Counted from the stretch's first letter, positions 10,598-23,575 are shown. The stretch is DNA of 64,000 bases from Schistosoma haematobium (GCF_000699445.3 NC_067202.1:8303458-8367457); one strand, 5' to 3'. Notes: a model not told the origin generated them from the sequence alone. Translations and numbers: made by a program.

Positions 10598-11266
10598 ATG
10601 TAAAAATAACATATACTTCAGTTGACGAGTCAATTGAACTCTAAAAAAGCACTGTATATCAGAAGAAATACGATTTAACATTGTAAACAACCAAATAGCT
10701 TATTGGTATGTAATATCTTTTTATGGTTATTTTAGCACTTTTGTTTAGAGTCATTAACAGAGTGAGTAAAACAATTATATCACTGAACTATTCTATTCTA
10801 TGATTAACTCAAAACTGAAATTGTATTTGTTATAAATTATTTAAACTCAGCAAACTAATTACAATAATGCCATGCTGTGATCAATTGGATATGAGTTCAC
10901 TAATGGATTGTCTTTTCGATTATGAAATACTTACTATCTGATGAACTTCTGTTGTTTTTAGTTTAGCATAGATAATGCACAATTTTAAACTTGATAAATG
11001 ATGAACGTTTACATAGTACAATGCTGAAATTTCGGATATAGGGTATTAAGATGTAGTTTAAATCAAGAATGGTCTGTTGTAAAGGATAAATGCAAGTACA
11101 TATATATATAAATTATTTAACCCATCGTTTCCATACGTTGTAGAATTCTTAGATGCGCCGTAGACTGATCAACTGTAGTCCTAAACATCAATGAGAAGAC
11201 TCAAGTGAAACAGTACCATGTGAATTTAAATTCACCCCATTGCACAAGCAAGAGGCTATCAGGACT
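10598..11266. other. AT-rich DNA, nothing recognised
   Basis: No gene or repeat family member was identified. Confidence 0.4.
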
Positions 11267-11267
11267 C

Positions 11268-11440
11268 ACTAGCTGAGTGGATAACGCGATGGCGTTTGCA
11301 GCGGATGGTACTGGGTTCGAGTCGAAGAGTGAACATCAACTCTGAGATGCAGGTATATCCAGCTGATGAGTCCCAAACAGGCAGAACGCGCGTCAAACTG
11401 GATTCCACTGCTAGCCTTTATCCATCTTTGAGAATAATGT
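11268..11440 (+). repeat. Hammerhead SINE family A, copy 2
   Basis: A complete family A unit: head CTGAGTGGATAACGCGATGG, B box GGGTTCGAGTC, linker GAGATGCAGGTATATCCAG, hammerhead at about 11359-11402, tail CCACTGCTAGCC to CATCTTTGA. CTGATGA is intact and stem I strands ATCCAG/CTGGAT pair. However, the base after stem II is rearranged (GCAGAAC for GACGAAAC) and AAA is inserted after GTC, so cleavage is doubtful. Confidence 0.88.
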
Positions 11441-12487
11441 AGTTGTCTGGATTAAAGTTTACGATGTACTCTAAATTCTCCAGTATATTTATTAACACGG
11501 CAGAAATTGGTGAAGGTAAAAAATGGAGTATTTTTGTCTGTTGAATATGAGCATTGCTGTCAAAATTTAATAAATCTATAAAAGGGTTCAAGACTGGTGC
11601 TTTTCATCAGTTTAAGAAACGGGGAAATGACTAATACCACCTACTTTTTTATTGAGTGAAACTAGGCTACTTTTAAATTAATTAAGTAGGCCAGATGACA
11701 TTATAAATTTTGTAAGCCTTTTGTTTTACGTTTTGCTACTCGATTACAACAAATAATTAGTAAATTACTCATGAATTCCAATATTAGACTCACTATTTCT
11801 GGATCAGCAGATTCTGTTATCAGCCAAACGGACAGTAATACAATAGAAAGTGCTAACAGAAGAATGTACTTGAAAAAAGTGCAAAAATATATTCAATACA
11901 GGAGATAAATTACAATTATTTCTTTCTTAAACATAGAGTTCACATAATAAACTAGTCTTTAGGTTTACTCTTATTTAACCAATTCCAAAAAAAAAAACAT
12001 TCACTTCAAACATGTTTGCTAAGCATGAAATACCTCTCAACCATAATCAAGACAAATTGTAAAACATAAACATCTAAGGGTCAAGAGTTACGTAATTGAC
12101 TTACTAGACAACAACTTTTACCTTAGTAGACTATCATTTATTGACGCGAAATTCTTCCAATAACAAAAGCGATTGTTTCAATGGGAGTAAATTTTCTATG
12201 TCATTTGGCTGTTTATTCATCTGTTGCTTCGTGTTAGACATTTACTTAAGAAATTCTAATTATGTATTATAATGTGATTCCTTTAACAAACGATTTAAAT
12301 ACGGTGATTATCGTGAATACCTGATTTATTTAAGAATGTTTTGAAAATGTTTACTGAATAACTTAAGAGAGGTTTGCTTTATATTGTGAATGTCCTCTAT
12401 GAGAGACAAATATATACATATTCTTCAGAAGAGATTTTAAACATCTCGGTTTAGATAACAAGTGTTAAGTATTTTAGCAAAATGTTT
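11441..12487. other. AT-rich DNA, nothing recognised
   Basis: No open frame or repeat of note. Confidence 0.4.
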
Positions 12488-12490
12488 ACT

Positions 12491-12998
12491 ATCAGAAGGG
12501 GTTTTGTGGATATTATAGTGACTTTAATAGTTGAGATCATGAGTCAATTGAAGTTAGATCACCATGGAAATCCTCAAAACACTGGATGGCCGTTTTGTCC
12601 TATTGTGGGACTCCTCAAAAGTGCGCATCCATGATTCCCCCCTCGCGAGATTCGAACTCAGGACCTGTCGATCTCGCGCGCGAATGCTTGAACTCTAGAC
12701 CACTGAGCTGACTGGCATTCACCGGTGTTAATGTTTAACTTCAACTAATCCACGAAATCGAGTGACACATCCACCATTGTCATCAGTGAGTTACTATCTC
12801 ACAACGGACCCGGTTGAACTCCCTTGGTGACGGCTGCTCATTAGAACTCCAAGAAATAACTCTTGAAGCCAGTCACTAGTGAGCATAGGTTGAATAACAT
12901 TACGAGGGTTTTTGTAGATATTATAGTAATCTTAATAGTTTTCCATGGTTTTCCATGGTGGTTTAGCTTCAGTTGACTCATGATCTCGACAATTAAAA
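12491..12998 (-). repeat. Hammerhead SINE family B, near full-length foldback
   Basis: The left terminus ATCAGAAGGGGTTTTGTGG is followed, on the minus strand, by tail, hammerhead (decayed: CAAAAC for CGAAAC, ATC for GTC), tRNA head (B-box complement at about 12650-12662) and the family B 5' body (to ~12885). A right arm at about 12905-12998 repeats the tail in the opposite orientation. Flanks AAAATGTTTA (left) and AAAATGTTCA (right) look like a 10-bp TSD with one difference. Confidence 0.82.
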
Positions 12999-13674
12999 AT
13001 GTTCATTCCAATTCTATTAGAAGAAAATATACTTTGTGAGATTTGTTTATCATAATAAATAATGAAAAAGAAAGAACACAGATCTACTTTTCCATTCTTG
13101 TGTAAGACTTTTAGGTGATGTTCACTCAGACTGTTGTCAGGGACTAAAATTGATAACTTAAGAACTAGCTGGTGAGTTCATGACACTTGGACCACCAAAT
13201 TGACACTAAATGAACCATAATTTCAAATTCAGTAGATTGAAATCAACTTGATACACAGTATGGCTTGCGCATAGATGCATTATATAGCTAATATAGTCAG
13301 AGTTGAGAATGTTTATTCGAATATGAGTTTCATTTGAGTTTGTAAAGTAAACATTAAATTTCGCTTATTATTAATATTAAGTTTTAGAATTTTAATATTG
13401 TGGCTTGTAGTAAGATTCACGAAAGGAGTTTAGTCCTGCATGAGAATCGTAATGTATCGTGATATTGATTTTCAACTATATCAAAATGACAAGCTCCAAA
13501 TATCAGTCGCTGTTTCTATAGTTCAGCCATACTTATAACTAAAAGCTGAATCAAGGCACCCTTCTGAAGATGCATATAAGCTAACAAAGATTGGTCACAA
13601 TTAACTCCTAAATATTAATAAGGCGGAAATTCAAAACATTTTCAAAAATATGCTTTAGTGGACAATCATCGTAA
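12999..13674. other. AT-rich DNA, nothing recognised
   Basis: No gene or classified repeat was identified. Confidence 0.4.
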
Positions 13675-13798
13675 CTCCACCAGTAGCTCTCCTAGGGCTA
13701 ACGACGGTCCCAAGCTTGGGTAAAGGAGTAGAGTTGAGCATGTGGTCAGAATCCATATCCAGTGGAAAATAACCTTGCTAAAAATACGCTAACCAGAA
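13675..13798 (+). mobile_element. RTE 5' UTR fragment
   Basis: CTCCACCAGTAGCTCT, GGGTAAAGGAGTAGAG and CTAACCAGAA match the first ~125 bp of the full element at 5505. The coding region is absent. Confidence 0.8.
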
Positions 13799-14359
13799 TG
13801 TTCATAATAATATATAGTAGTTATAAAAAGGTATTTCACTTACAATGAAAATAATGACCTTGCTACGAAAACAAATTCCAACCATACCAAAACACAAAAT
13901 TACCAAAAGTATTATGGTAACAATAAAAACTGCCAATGTTAGATGATCTGAAAACAAGAAAAACAAATAAAAAAACAAGCTAACAATGATTGATTGAGTT
14001 CTTCTGTAATTTACATGAGTATCCAGATCACACACTGACAACAAATCATAACCTTGCTTCGAATTAAAACAGTTAGTTTGAACCGAATTCTTATTATTGA
14101 ATCAGAAATCATTTAAATAGTTACTAACGAATAGCTTCAAGCACGTTAATCAGTGTTTAGATTTTGTTTACCGCATTAATAAACTGATTAAACACCATAC
14201 TGTGTTCTATTCAATTAAGATTTGATTGAAATCTGATTAGTCATTTATGTTAAAACGTAAATTTCTCATTTGAAACAAATCTACGTTTACTCTGAAGTTT
14301 TTTAGTGAGGGGTTTCGAACTAATAAATTGTGTTATGGTTAGTTATATTGTTTAAATAT
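13799..14359. other. AT-rich DNA between RTE 5' and 3' pieces
   Basis: No RTE sequence is seen here. An open frame on the minus strand (13802-14044) encodes a very hydrophobic stretch with no recognised family and is probably chance. Confidence 0.35.
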
Positions 14360-14704
14360 CAGCCGGATACCATGAGCAACAGCCTTTTGTGGGAGAGGAA
14401 AAAACAGCTTCTAGCTGAAGAAGAAACCAGAAAAAGATGTTGGAAGTAGATAAGACATGCATTACGGAAATCATCAAACTGTATCACGAGGCAAGAGATA
14501 ACCTGGAATTCTGAAGCGAAACGGAAAAGAGGAAGGTCGAAGAACAAACTACGTCGGAGATTGGAAGCAGACAGGAAAAGGATGAACAGAAACAGGAAAT
14601 TACTGGTAGGGATTGCTCAGGACAGGGTTGAATGAAGAGTGCTGGTGAGCGGCCTACGCTCTTAGACGAGGGGTAACAAGTGCGAGTCAGTAAGTAAGTA
14701 AGAT
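14360..14704 (+). mobile_element. RTE 3' fragment
   Basis: Matches the C-terminal coding end of the element at 8380-8723 (GATACCATGAGCAACAGCC, then GGAAGGTCGAAGAACAA) and ends with the GTAAGTAAGTAAG tail. Several stops and indels make it non-coding. Confidence 0.85.
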
Positions 14705-14947
14705 TTTTTTAGGTAACAGTTATCAATCCACCAAAGAAAAAACAATCATTCGTCCCATCTAATAGTTTGTCAAGGCATTTTTTCATCTCCAAATAAAATT
14801 GCAGATAACGATACATTATAGATGAATGTCGGTAACCCGCTTACTATCGATCTGACCATTCGTGATAGATATTTCTTAAATTTTTAACTATGGTATTTAC
14901 CAAAATAAACATTCAGTTGATTATTGATTTTATTTACACATAGAAAA

Positions 14948-15245
14948 GAAAGAACGGTGAAACTATAATTTATGAACGAACCATTCAGGTATAAAATAAC
15001 AGGTTTCGGATTTTGGCGCGAAAATCAACTCATCCATTTGGCTAAATAGAGTTTTGGCATTTAAGATGATGTCAGTTCATGTTAAAAACACTAAATCTAA
15101 TTTCTAACCTTAACCATCAACTGTAAATCGTAATTCTAATTTTTCACACTGGTTTATAATCTTCATTTGGTCTTAGTGGACACTCTCATGATCACTTTAG
15201 CGTCGCTCAAAGGTCGTCCATAAATTATAGTCTCATCGAAAGAAC
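14948..15245. mobile_element. Merlin-type MITE with 8-bp TSD, copy 1
   Basis: The element proper is 14956-15237 (282 bp). Terminal inverted repeats read GGTGAAACTATAATTTATG on the left and the complement of ...TAAATTATAGTCTCATC on the right. The flanking 8-mers are identical, GAAAGAAC at 14948-14955 and 15238-15245. It lacks any coding region and shares its ends with the transposase-bearing remnant at 22800-23575. Eight- to nine-bp TSDs are characteristic of Merlin. Confidence 0.88.
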
Positions 15246-15700
15246 TAATATTAAGTTTGTTTTCTCTTCATTTAGCATATACCTGTTGCTGAACGTATAT
15301 GTTCTATCAATCTTTGAATGGTTGTTTCATCAGCATTATTGTTTACTTGCTTTAATATTGGCAATAGTAATGATTTCATTATAAATTGAAAAGTGACATC
15401 ACACCATTTCAATATACCAATAAATGCTACGAAAATAGATAAAATGCACTGAAAACCATAAAGAAAAATATATAAAAGTTTCAATTAGTTAGTGTAATAA
15501 AATAATGCAACATAAAAAAAGGTATAAACATTCATTTTGTTTTGCACTTTCCATTAAAGGATTCATCAGATACATTTGTAATATTCTACAAAAGAAGAAA
15601 ACTTTGATAAACTATGTAAATAGTTAATGTGAAGATACAATGATAAACAGTTTTGAGGTGCCTTCATGATATTAAATTTATATGAGGTGTTTTATGTTCA
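15246..15700. other. AT-rich DNA, nothing recognised
   Basis: A minus-strand open frame (15272-15484) has no recognisable features. Confidence 0.35.
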
Positions 15701-15900
15701 CAAGAGGATTTTGTGGAGATTTTTAGTAATTCATTAGTTGAATTATTCATGAGTCAATTAAAGCTAGACCACCATGGAAAACCTGGAAGCATTGGATGGC
15801 CGTTTCGTCCTTATATGGTACTACTCAGCGGCAATCCTACTCGTTGGATTCTAACCCAGAACCTGTCGATCTCACGCGTATATGCTTAGCCTCTAGAGAG
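15701..15900 (-). repeat. Hammerhead SINE family B, truncated
   Basis: The minus-strand tail (GCTAGACCACCATGGAAAAC on the plus strand), a decayed hammerhead and most of the tRNA head (complement of the B box near 15848) are present. The 5' body is missing. Confidence 0.8.
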
Positions 15901-16977
15901 ATCATATTATCATTATTATCTGAGAGGATATAAGTTTTCTCATTGTCGATATTTAGAAGTACATTGTGACCAATATTTATTGGTTGATGTAGCATTTTAT
16001 TACATGTCTTAGTATTATTAGATTGTGACTGACAGCGTAATCCAAAAGCAGAGTCATATCGCTTTTGTTATTAGTCAACTGGATATCCCCAAACAGACGG
16101 AGTCTTTGACCCAAATTCTTTTTCAAGCCATAATCCATCATTTCCCAAATGAAACTTAGCAACATGGTTTATTTCATTTATTTCACTATCAGCTTCAGTG
16201 TTATCTTAAACTAATTGAGCATAAACTAAGTTATTTATCCATTATTAGTGAATTTGACTAAGTCATAAAACAATTTCAAAATCTGACTAATAATAACGGT
16301 TGTGCCGTATTTCTCATCATGTGTTTTATGCACAGAAAAAGTGTGCCAAAGTCAGTCAGAAAAAAATAAAACGTTTATATCGTTCATTATTCAGCACTAA
16401 TTAACCTTCTAGAACGGTTTTTTTCCTTTTTCTATTAAATATCAACATGATCATGGCAACTCACATGACGACTTCATAAAGAGAAAGAAAACATATGGAG
16501 TGAATATATGTATTGTATCTATCATAGGTTTAACATGATTCGCTGTCGAGTTTTGTTCTTCATGCGCTGAAAGACTGTGTGTCAGGTCAATAAATAAATC
16601 AAACTCACTTTCAAGAGACAGGGAAGTATTTCTCTCTCATATCAATTCACTAACAAACCTGAAAATCTATACTTAATAACAGTTACAGAATTACCTAATC
16701 AATTCATACCATTAGTCTACTCGAAGACTGTTTATTGAATTGGTCTAAATCAGAAAACACAGAACTCTTCATTGATAGCTATAAGATGATATTTTTCTAT
16801 CGGTTAGGCATATTAAGTGACATGGATCAAAATCAATTACAGTACTGAAAATCTATACATTTTCTATAGTTTTTCAGTTGATACTGTTTCACTCTTCTGT
16901 TTAAACCATTTTTTAAAAACTAAATCATGTTTATAGGTTTCATTCGTCATAGATTTATCTCAGTTCAGATATCCCTG
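15901..16977. other. AT-rich DNA, nothing recognised
   Basis: No supported feature. Confidence 0.4.
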
Positions 16978-17040
16978 GGCTCCAGGAATACTGGACATCT
17001 TTTTCGTCCTTATACTAGACTCCTCGTCCGTACATATCCA
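16978..17040 (-). repeat. Old family B hammerhead fragment
   Basis: CTCCAGGAATACTGGACATC, TTTTTCGTCC and TAGACTCCTCG follow the order of the minus-strand family B tail-to-hammerhead junction, but with many changes. Confidence 0.5.
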
Positions 17041-17816
17041 AACTTGTATAGATGTTATTGATCATTAGTCTCTGTTTAAAGAAAACTTGTTGAGAAACAC
17101 TTTTTGTGCGAGGACTAAAATGTGATAATCGACTAATATGGTCATTTATGCTTAACTGGAGTTAATCGGAGTTTGTATAAGGCTTAACAATGACACCGTT
17201 CTGATAGGCCATCAGTTTTATCAAAATTCTACAACATCTGAATTAATAACTGGTGCCATAGAAATGAAACGATGATTTAAAAGACTTATAGTAAATGAAT
17301 GTAAATATATTAGTATAAGAACATAATACACTGAAATGTCATATAATTTGAATTAGTATTCACAATATGTTTTATTAGGTGACCTATTATACAACACAAG
17401 TTTAAACCATTTGACTGCAGGTTCCAACTCATCTACTATAATAAGGTCCATGCAATTTGGTAGTATCACAAAACGATATATACGAGTAGAGTAACTCAGA
17501 TCTGATCTAATGAACTGATCTTTAGGTACCTGAAATATCTGATACCTGAAATTCAATTAAGCGGACTTGTATCAGAGAAGCATCTTGGATGACATAATTG
17601 GTTTTAGAAAACCTTTGAAAGCTCTTTGACTATTTTGCTGAAGGTTGAGAACATAAATTATCGTATACATTATATACTATCACTGATATAAAATGAGGTC
17701 ACTTCAATCGAGTTGTAAATAATAAATGACCTGATCAAATGTCTAACTCAAAAATAACTCTTGTCTGGTGAAGACAATAGCAAATATATAATTCACTATG
17801 TTCGACTGTTCTTCAA
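17041..17816. other. AT-rich DNA, nothing recognised
   Basis: The minus-strand frame 17353-17556 has no recognisable domain. Confidence 0.35.
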
Positions 17817-18655
17817 ATCTCAGGGAAAGCGAGAAATACAATGCACAGCTTGCATACAACTAGACATTTCGGACGTCGCAGATGACTTCGTTCTTCTATC
17901 CTATACACACCCACAAATGCGGATAAAGTCAACCAGTGTGGCAGTAGCCTCTACAGCAGTAGGCATCAGCATACACAAAGTAAAAACGAGATCCTGAAAA
18001 ACGACATGGAGAACACCAGCCCAATCACACTCTATAGAGAAACTCTGGAAGAGGTGAAACTTGGTCAGAGTCATCGATCAACAAGGAGGATCTGACACAA
18101 GCGTAAAGCCAGGCATTGAAAAAGCAAGGGTAGCATTCTTACAACTGAAGAACATATGGAACTCAGAATAACCGTCAGTCAACATAAAATTCAGAATCTT
18201 CAATACGAACGTCAAGACAGTTCGACTGTATGGAGCTGAAACTTCAAGAACTACTACAACTACCATCAAAAAAGTACAAGTATTTATAAGCAGCTGTCTA
18301 CAAAAGACACTAAACGTTCGTGAACCGGGGACCATCAGCAACAGCCTACTATGATAAAGAACAAACTAACTTCCAACTGAAGAAGAAAATAAGAAAAGTC
18401 TCTGGAGGTGGGCAGGACACACATTGAGAAAGTGACCAAACTGCATCATAAGGGAGCCCCAAACTTGCAATCCTGAAGTGTAAAGGAAAACATATCAAAC
18501 AAAGGAACACATTGAGTCAAGATTTGGAAGTAGACATGAAAGGAATGAACAGCAACTGGAAAGGATTGTCCATGAAATAGTTCGACAGAGAATGCAGGTG
18601 GACGGCCTACGCTCTTCCACGAAGGGTAACAGGCGTAAGTAAGTACGTGAGTAAT
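17817..18655 (+). mobile_element. RTE 3' fragment with RT remnants
   Basis: Matches from just before the FADD motif of the full element (here VADDFVLLSYTH) to the C-terminus and a GTAAGTAAGTA tail. Stops and frameshifts are frequent. Confidence 0.88.
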
Positions 18656-19617
18656 GTTCGATCTTCTGATCACGGTATTCTCCAACGTCCTAGTTTATAT
18701 TCATTGATTCGAGATTATTCATAATTTCAACCATCGAGTAATCAAATTAAAATTTTTAATCAATAATTTCATAGTACTTTATAAAAAATTTCTGATCAAC
18801 ATACTCATCGTAATGATCAGATGCTAAAAGAATGAAATAGACTATCATTGTTCTTTTGGTATATGGTATTTAAAAACGAGAAAATACGATTGATATAACA
18901 CTAGAAAAATGTGAAGAACTTTGGATTTGAAAAAAACCCAGCTGTTTGGGTTTCATTATGAAATTTAGAAGGAAGAAATTTACGTCTGAACCACATAGAT
19001 TTATTTATCTGAGTTAATGCTAGAGATTTATGCTATATGTCTACTGTCAGGTTTAAGGATTGGGCAGTCGTACAAGAAAATCCACAGCTTGATTACGGAA
19101 AGTGTTTTCTCCTGATCTGTTTTACCCAATGTATGATTATTTATTATGTAACTATTTCACACATTGTAATAATGTACTTTTGTTTATTTATCATTTATTA
19201 GTTTAGGACATTATATTAAATTACACATTTTCATCTTTGATGTACTTTGATAATCACTTACTATGTATCTACATCAGATCATGGAATATGTGTCGATGAG
19301 TAATGATTTTGTTACTATTGTATAAGATATGTATCAATACAGGAATATGGTGGAAGGTTAATTTGAGAGAATGTCTTTCTTTGTTTTATTCTATTTTCTT
19401 CTTCTAAATACCTAAACTGTAATTCATCCTTTTACTAAAACAATTCTGGATGTAGACCATTTACAAGCCAATAAATATCAGTACTATGTGTATTTATATA
19501 GAAATTAGTTCTTATTTTAATGATTTTCAGCAGTTTGTATGTTTTACATCACCAGATTTATCAAATTTATGTGGATGTTTGCATAAGTAGATTCAGTATA
19601 AGTATTAGTTATAACCA
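18656..19617. other. AT-rich DNA, nothing recognised
   Basis: No supported feature. Confidence 0.4.
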
Positions 19618-19945
19618 GAGAAAAATTTTGTGGATACTATAATAATTTTAATAGTTGAGATCATGAGTCAATTTAAACTAGACCACTATGGAAAACCTGG
19701 ATTAGTTGAAGATGGACATTAACATCGTTAAATGCTGGCCAGCTCAGTGGTCTGGAGGTTAAGCGTTCTCGTGCGAGACTGATAGATCCTGGGTTGAAAT
19801 CTCGCGAAGCGTGATCGTGAATACGTACTGTTGAGAGGCCCCACAATAAGGCGAAACAACCGTTTAGTGCTTTCAGGCTTTCCATAGCGGTCTAGTTTTA
19901 ATTGAAACATTATTTCAACTATTAAAATTATTAGTGATAAATACA
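19618..19945 (+). repeat. Hammerhead SINE family B foldback
   Basis: A left inverted arm (19621-19699, ending AAAACCTGG) is joined to a plus-strand unit with tRNA head (CAGCTCAGTGGTCTGGAGG at 19741-19759; decayed B box TGGGTTGAAATC) and tail. The ribozyme is decayed (GTTGAGAGGCCCC). Flanks TATTAGTTATA and TATTAGTGATA may be a TSD with one difference. Confidence 0.8.
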
Positions 19946-20624
19946 ATTGTACTATACATAAATAAAGAGCTGAATTAGGTTATTAAAACAAAACTTACCA
20001 TTAATATAGTACTAATAAATATGTGTAAACATACTGTCATAACACCCATTTCTTTATATACATCAACAATCACTCTAAAAGACAAAATTTCAAACGATTT
20101 CAAATGAATTTAATCAGGATAGCTAAAAGATTTTTATAAAGTTAATTCAATATAAACTTAGTTATCACTATAATATAACATCACCATAAGAAATGAACAC
20201 TATTTTCATTCCAGTTTTAGACTTCATAACAGTATATACAGACTATTCTACACGGAATCCAATCCCAAAACATTCAGGTCATGATATCAATGGGTTATTA
20301 CTGAATATTTAAATGTCACGGGTCACAGTTTCTCGGTTTATGGTCTTCTCTTTAACTCGTTTTTACTGGAATACTTACAGTGGTATATTGTTCTATCATT
20401 TGATATTAATACAGTTTTATTAGAAGATTAAGATCTGTTCTTATTCGTTTTTTTATATGTAGGCAATGTAATCCGACACACTGGCATATAATTAAAGAAT
20501 AATGCCATTTTAGTCTTGATATTCAAATGGGATGATTTACAACAAAGAACTAGTCTGAAAATCAATCTGATTATAGATCCGTTATATCATAATGGTTTGA
20601 ATTACTTTTCTGTTTAGTATTTTT
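19946..20624. other. AT-rich DNA, nothing recognised
   Basis: No supported feature. Confidence 0.4.
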
Positions 20625-20715
20625 TTAAAGAGTTAGTTTTCTACGGGATGGGGTCGTTAACCTCATGCTCAACCCTCCTCTTTTTTTCAGGCTTGAGACT
20701 GGTAGTAGCCTCAGA
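20625..20715 (-). mobile_element. RTE 5' UTR fragment
   Basis: TTAGTTTTCTACGGGATGGG and CATGCTCAACCCTCC are the complement of bases 5560-5610 of the full element. The fragment is confined to the 5' UTR. Confidence 0.75.
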
Positions 20716-21376
20716 GGGTGTCCAGGTGGAGTAAATCCAAATAGTTAATCTTAACGAAGTTAATAGTGTAAATCATTGGTTCACATATTGACCACAATCC
20801 TTAAAAGAATCATGAATTTTCCCTACCAATAAGTTTCAAACTATGATAAAACTAGAAGCTAATACTTTCCAGTTTCTAATAGTTACCAGATTAAAGCCAA
20901 TTCCTAAGGTTTATTATATTTGAAACCATTTCATTAGTTTATTTGTAATATCCATTAAACTTATTACTTATTCACTGATTCATAAATATTTAGATAAATT
21001 GTGGGTTAAATTAAAACTATCCTTATATTACTCCATAAACTGTTCTAGAACATTTCATGTCATATCCATAGAAGTGTTATATTCATCTATAGAAATGTTA
21101 TACAACGTAATTAATTATTTCTTTCACTTTCCTTATTCATTGAAGTAGAGGTGAGGAATTTTCGTTTTGTCACAAATGTTGTTAATAATAATAATGATAA
21201 TTTGGTTACCTTCATCAATTTTTTATGTTTCCACATACAATTAATAATTAAAATTATGAACATAATAATAATAACAGTGGTTAGGATATTGTCAGTGGTC
21301 TAGATTCACCATAGTTGTTTCATGTTCTAACACACAGGTATACATATATACAAATCTATGCTACGAATATATATGT
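20716..21376. other. AT-rich DNA, nothing recognised
   Basis: Contains short AAT/TA-rich runs only. Confidence 0.4.
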
Positions 21377-21836
21377 ATACTATATGAGGCGGAAACTTGG
21401 AGAACTACGAAAGCCATCGTCTAGAAGATACAAGTGTTTATTAACAACTATCTACGCAAAATACTTCGGGTCCGCTGGCCAGACACTATTAGCAATAATC
21501 TACTGCGAGAGAGAACAAATCAGATCCCAAAGGAGAAAGAAATCAAGAAGAAGCGCTGGAAGTGAATAAGATATACATTGAAGAAATCACCCAACTGCAT
21601 CACAAAGCAATCTCTCACTTCGAATCCTCAAGACCAAAAGAGAAAAGGAAGACCAAAGAACACATTACGCCGAGAAATGGAGACAGACATGAGAAGAAAG
21701 AACAACAATTGGATAGAACTAGAAAAGAAGTCCCAGGAAAGAGTGTGTTGGAGAATGCTGGTCGGCGGCCTATGCTCCAATGGGAGTAACTGGCTTAAGT
21801 AAGTAATTAAGTAATCACATAAGTAAACAAGTAAAA
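21377..21836 (+). mobile_element. RTE 3' fragment
   Basis: Begins at the YGAETWRTT coding region (here GAGGCGGAAACTTGGAGAAC) and runs to a decayed TAAG tail (TTAAGTAAGTAATTAAGTAA). A short frame at 21578-21802 still reads [12 protein letters not shown], the basic C-terminal motif of the element. Confidence 0.88.
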
Positions 21837-22799
21837 ATTCCTTACCGAATATACTTTAATTAAAATGTTTATTGTCAATAAATTACACTTACTGTTTGTC
21901 TTTTGAAGAAACAAAGAAAAAAACAACAAAATTATACAAAACTTATAACGTTTAAACAATCAATCTGATTATCAACGGTTCCAAAGTAATAAACAAATAA
22001 AACTAATCGTTATTTAATTAATAGTAACAACTGTCTATATTAGAGTTTATCTAAGGTCATTTCATCAATATGTTAACAATTATCAAATAGAAACAAAAAA
22101 AAACGTAATTCACTACAGTGATTATGCAACAAATGACCTAGACATCTATGTATCGTTATCACAATTCAAATTTGATCATTGTATCAGTTGTCAATAAATA
22201 AGTCTCTGTCAACTTGTTCATTTTTAGAAGAAATCATTGGATAGGTTAACTTACAATCTAATTAAGTAGTATATATATGTATATGTCTGTTTTTATTTGT
22301 TTAAAACTACGTTATGTGAAAACTAGTTCATCTAGTCAAAAACAAATCAGTTTCAAAAGGCTAAGGGTATCTATAGGTGGTCTTCAATGTTCTACAATTT
22401 ATTTATTTTTTATTCAGTGAAGTGGTTATCAGAGAGTTTATTAATTTGTATATAATTCTCATCACAGCTTAATATAAAAGTTGTATTTCTGTAAGAAGGA
22501 TTTCTGATTAGTGTCAAGTTAGAATGAAAGACTTATCTAATGTTTGTTGAGTTAGTATAATATCTTATCTGATGATAAACTTTGTTTAAAATCTCTTTTC
22601 ACATGAATCGAAATGTGTGATAACACAAATTCTTGGTGAGACTCTAATTTATTGATGAACCAAGAACGTTATTGATTTCTGCAGCTTTAAACTACAGTTC
22701 TGAATTACTGACTGTTCACAGTGACAATATCTGATTTCAGTTCAATTCATTTACTTAACTGGTAGCTACGATCAAAATGTAAGGATAAAAGGAATTAAT
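21837..22799. other. AT-rich DNA, nothing recognised
   Basis: No supported feature. Confidence 0.4.
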
Positions 22800-23575
22800 G
22801 CGAGACTCCAATTTACGGACGAGCCAATCAGAGGCGTCTTAAAGATTTCAAGGTTACGGCGCCAACTTCAGTGCTTAAAGCTAACGTACGATCGGTTCAC
22901 AGGAAATTTTGTAAAAAACGTCATAACTGGCTATAATTTGTAGACGAAACGATCAGGTATAAGATAATAGATCTCGAATTTTAACGTGAAAGCCTTTCAT
23001 CCATTTGGCTAAATAAATTTCTGGCATTATAGCTGATGCTAGTTCTTGATGGAAACCCCATTTATAATTCCTAATTAAGGCAAACTACGACAATTATTGC
23101 GAAATGCATAATAAAAGCACCAGTAACACTGACTGCAGCCAGGTACTACAATATATACGGGTGTTTGGAGGGCGAACAGACTCCTACAAAGACTTGGTTA
23201 TGTGCATCTTGTCGTTATCCACAAGAAGCATTTTGTGCACTCAACAACCGGAGTGTACATAAACAATATTGAAGCTATGTGGTCGAGGCTGAAAGGGTTT
23301 TTGAGACTTTATCATGGCTCTATAGGCCGACTATTCTGTAGCCGTATGGATGATTTCCTCTACTACATGCATTACGATTTTAGAACATCTGAACCTTTTT
23401 CTAACCTTGATAAGTTTTTGAACCACGCATATGAAGTGTATCCACTTTATTTCCTTGGTTTTGTATAACATATTTTTACTCTATACTGACTTTGCTGATT
23501 GGCTAATATTTCTCAAAGTCGCTTAAGATTCGTTCAAAGGTCGTCCATAAACTAGAGTCTCGCCAAATTCTTTTG
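22800..23575 (+). mobile_element. Merlin (IS1016-like) DNA transposon remnant
   Basis: The left end GCGAGACTCCAATTTACGG and right end TCCATAAACTAGAGTCTCGC are imperfect terminal inverted repeats of the kind that bound the MITEs in this window. Bases ~22930-23060 match the MITE left part (GATCAGGTATAAGATAATAG, CATCCATTTGGCTAAATAAA). The right ~60 bp match the MITE right part (GTTCAAAGGTCGTCCATAAA). A transposase C-terminal fragment lies between. I could not find a clean TSD. At under 0.8 kb it is shorter than a full Merlin, so the 5' half of the transposase has been deleted. Confidence 0.82.
23133..23468 (+). pseudogene. Merlin transposase, C-terminal fragment
   Basis: An open frame from 23133 to the stop at 23466-23468 encodes GVWRANRLLQRLGYVHLVV, then HKKHFVHSTTGVYINNIEAM and WSRLKGFLRLYHG. 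This is the end of the DDE catalytic core of Merlin/ISXO2-like transposases: the region around W-R-A, the H-x-x-x-F-V motif, and the conserved N-I-E-x-x-W with the catalytic glutamate. The position where I expect the second aspartate (D-x-W-R) reads T-G-V-W-R, so the residue appears lost, and the N-terminal zinc-binding region and first aspartate are missing. It is surely inactive. The same frame has no intact start codon upstream. Confidence 0.8.

Noticed and set aside
13675..14704. A single RTE copy with an internal deletion joining 13675-13798 and 14360-14704
   Set aside because: The 560 bp between them is not RTE sequence, and I found no matching TSDs that would unite the two pieces, so I list them separately.
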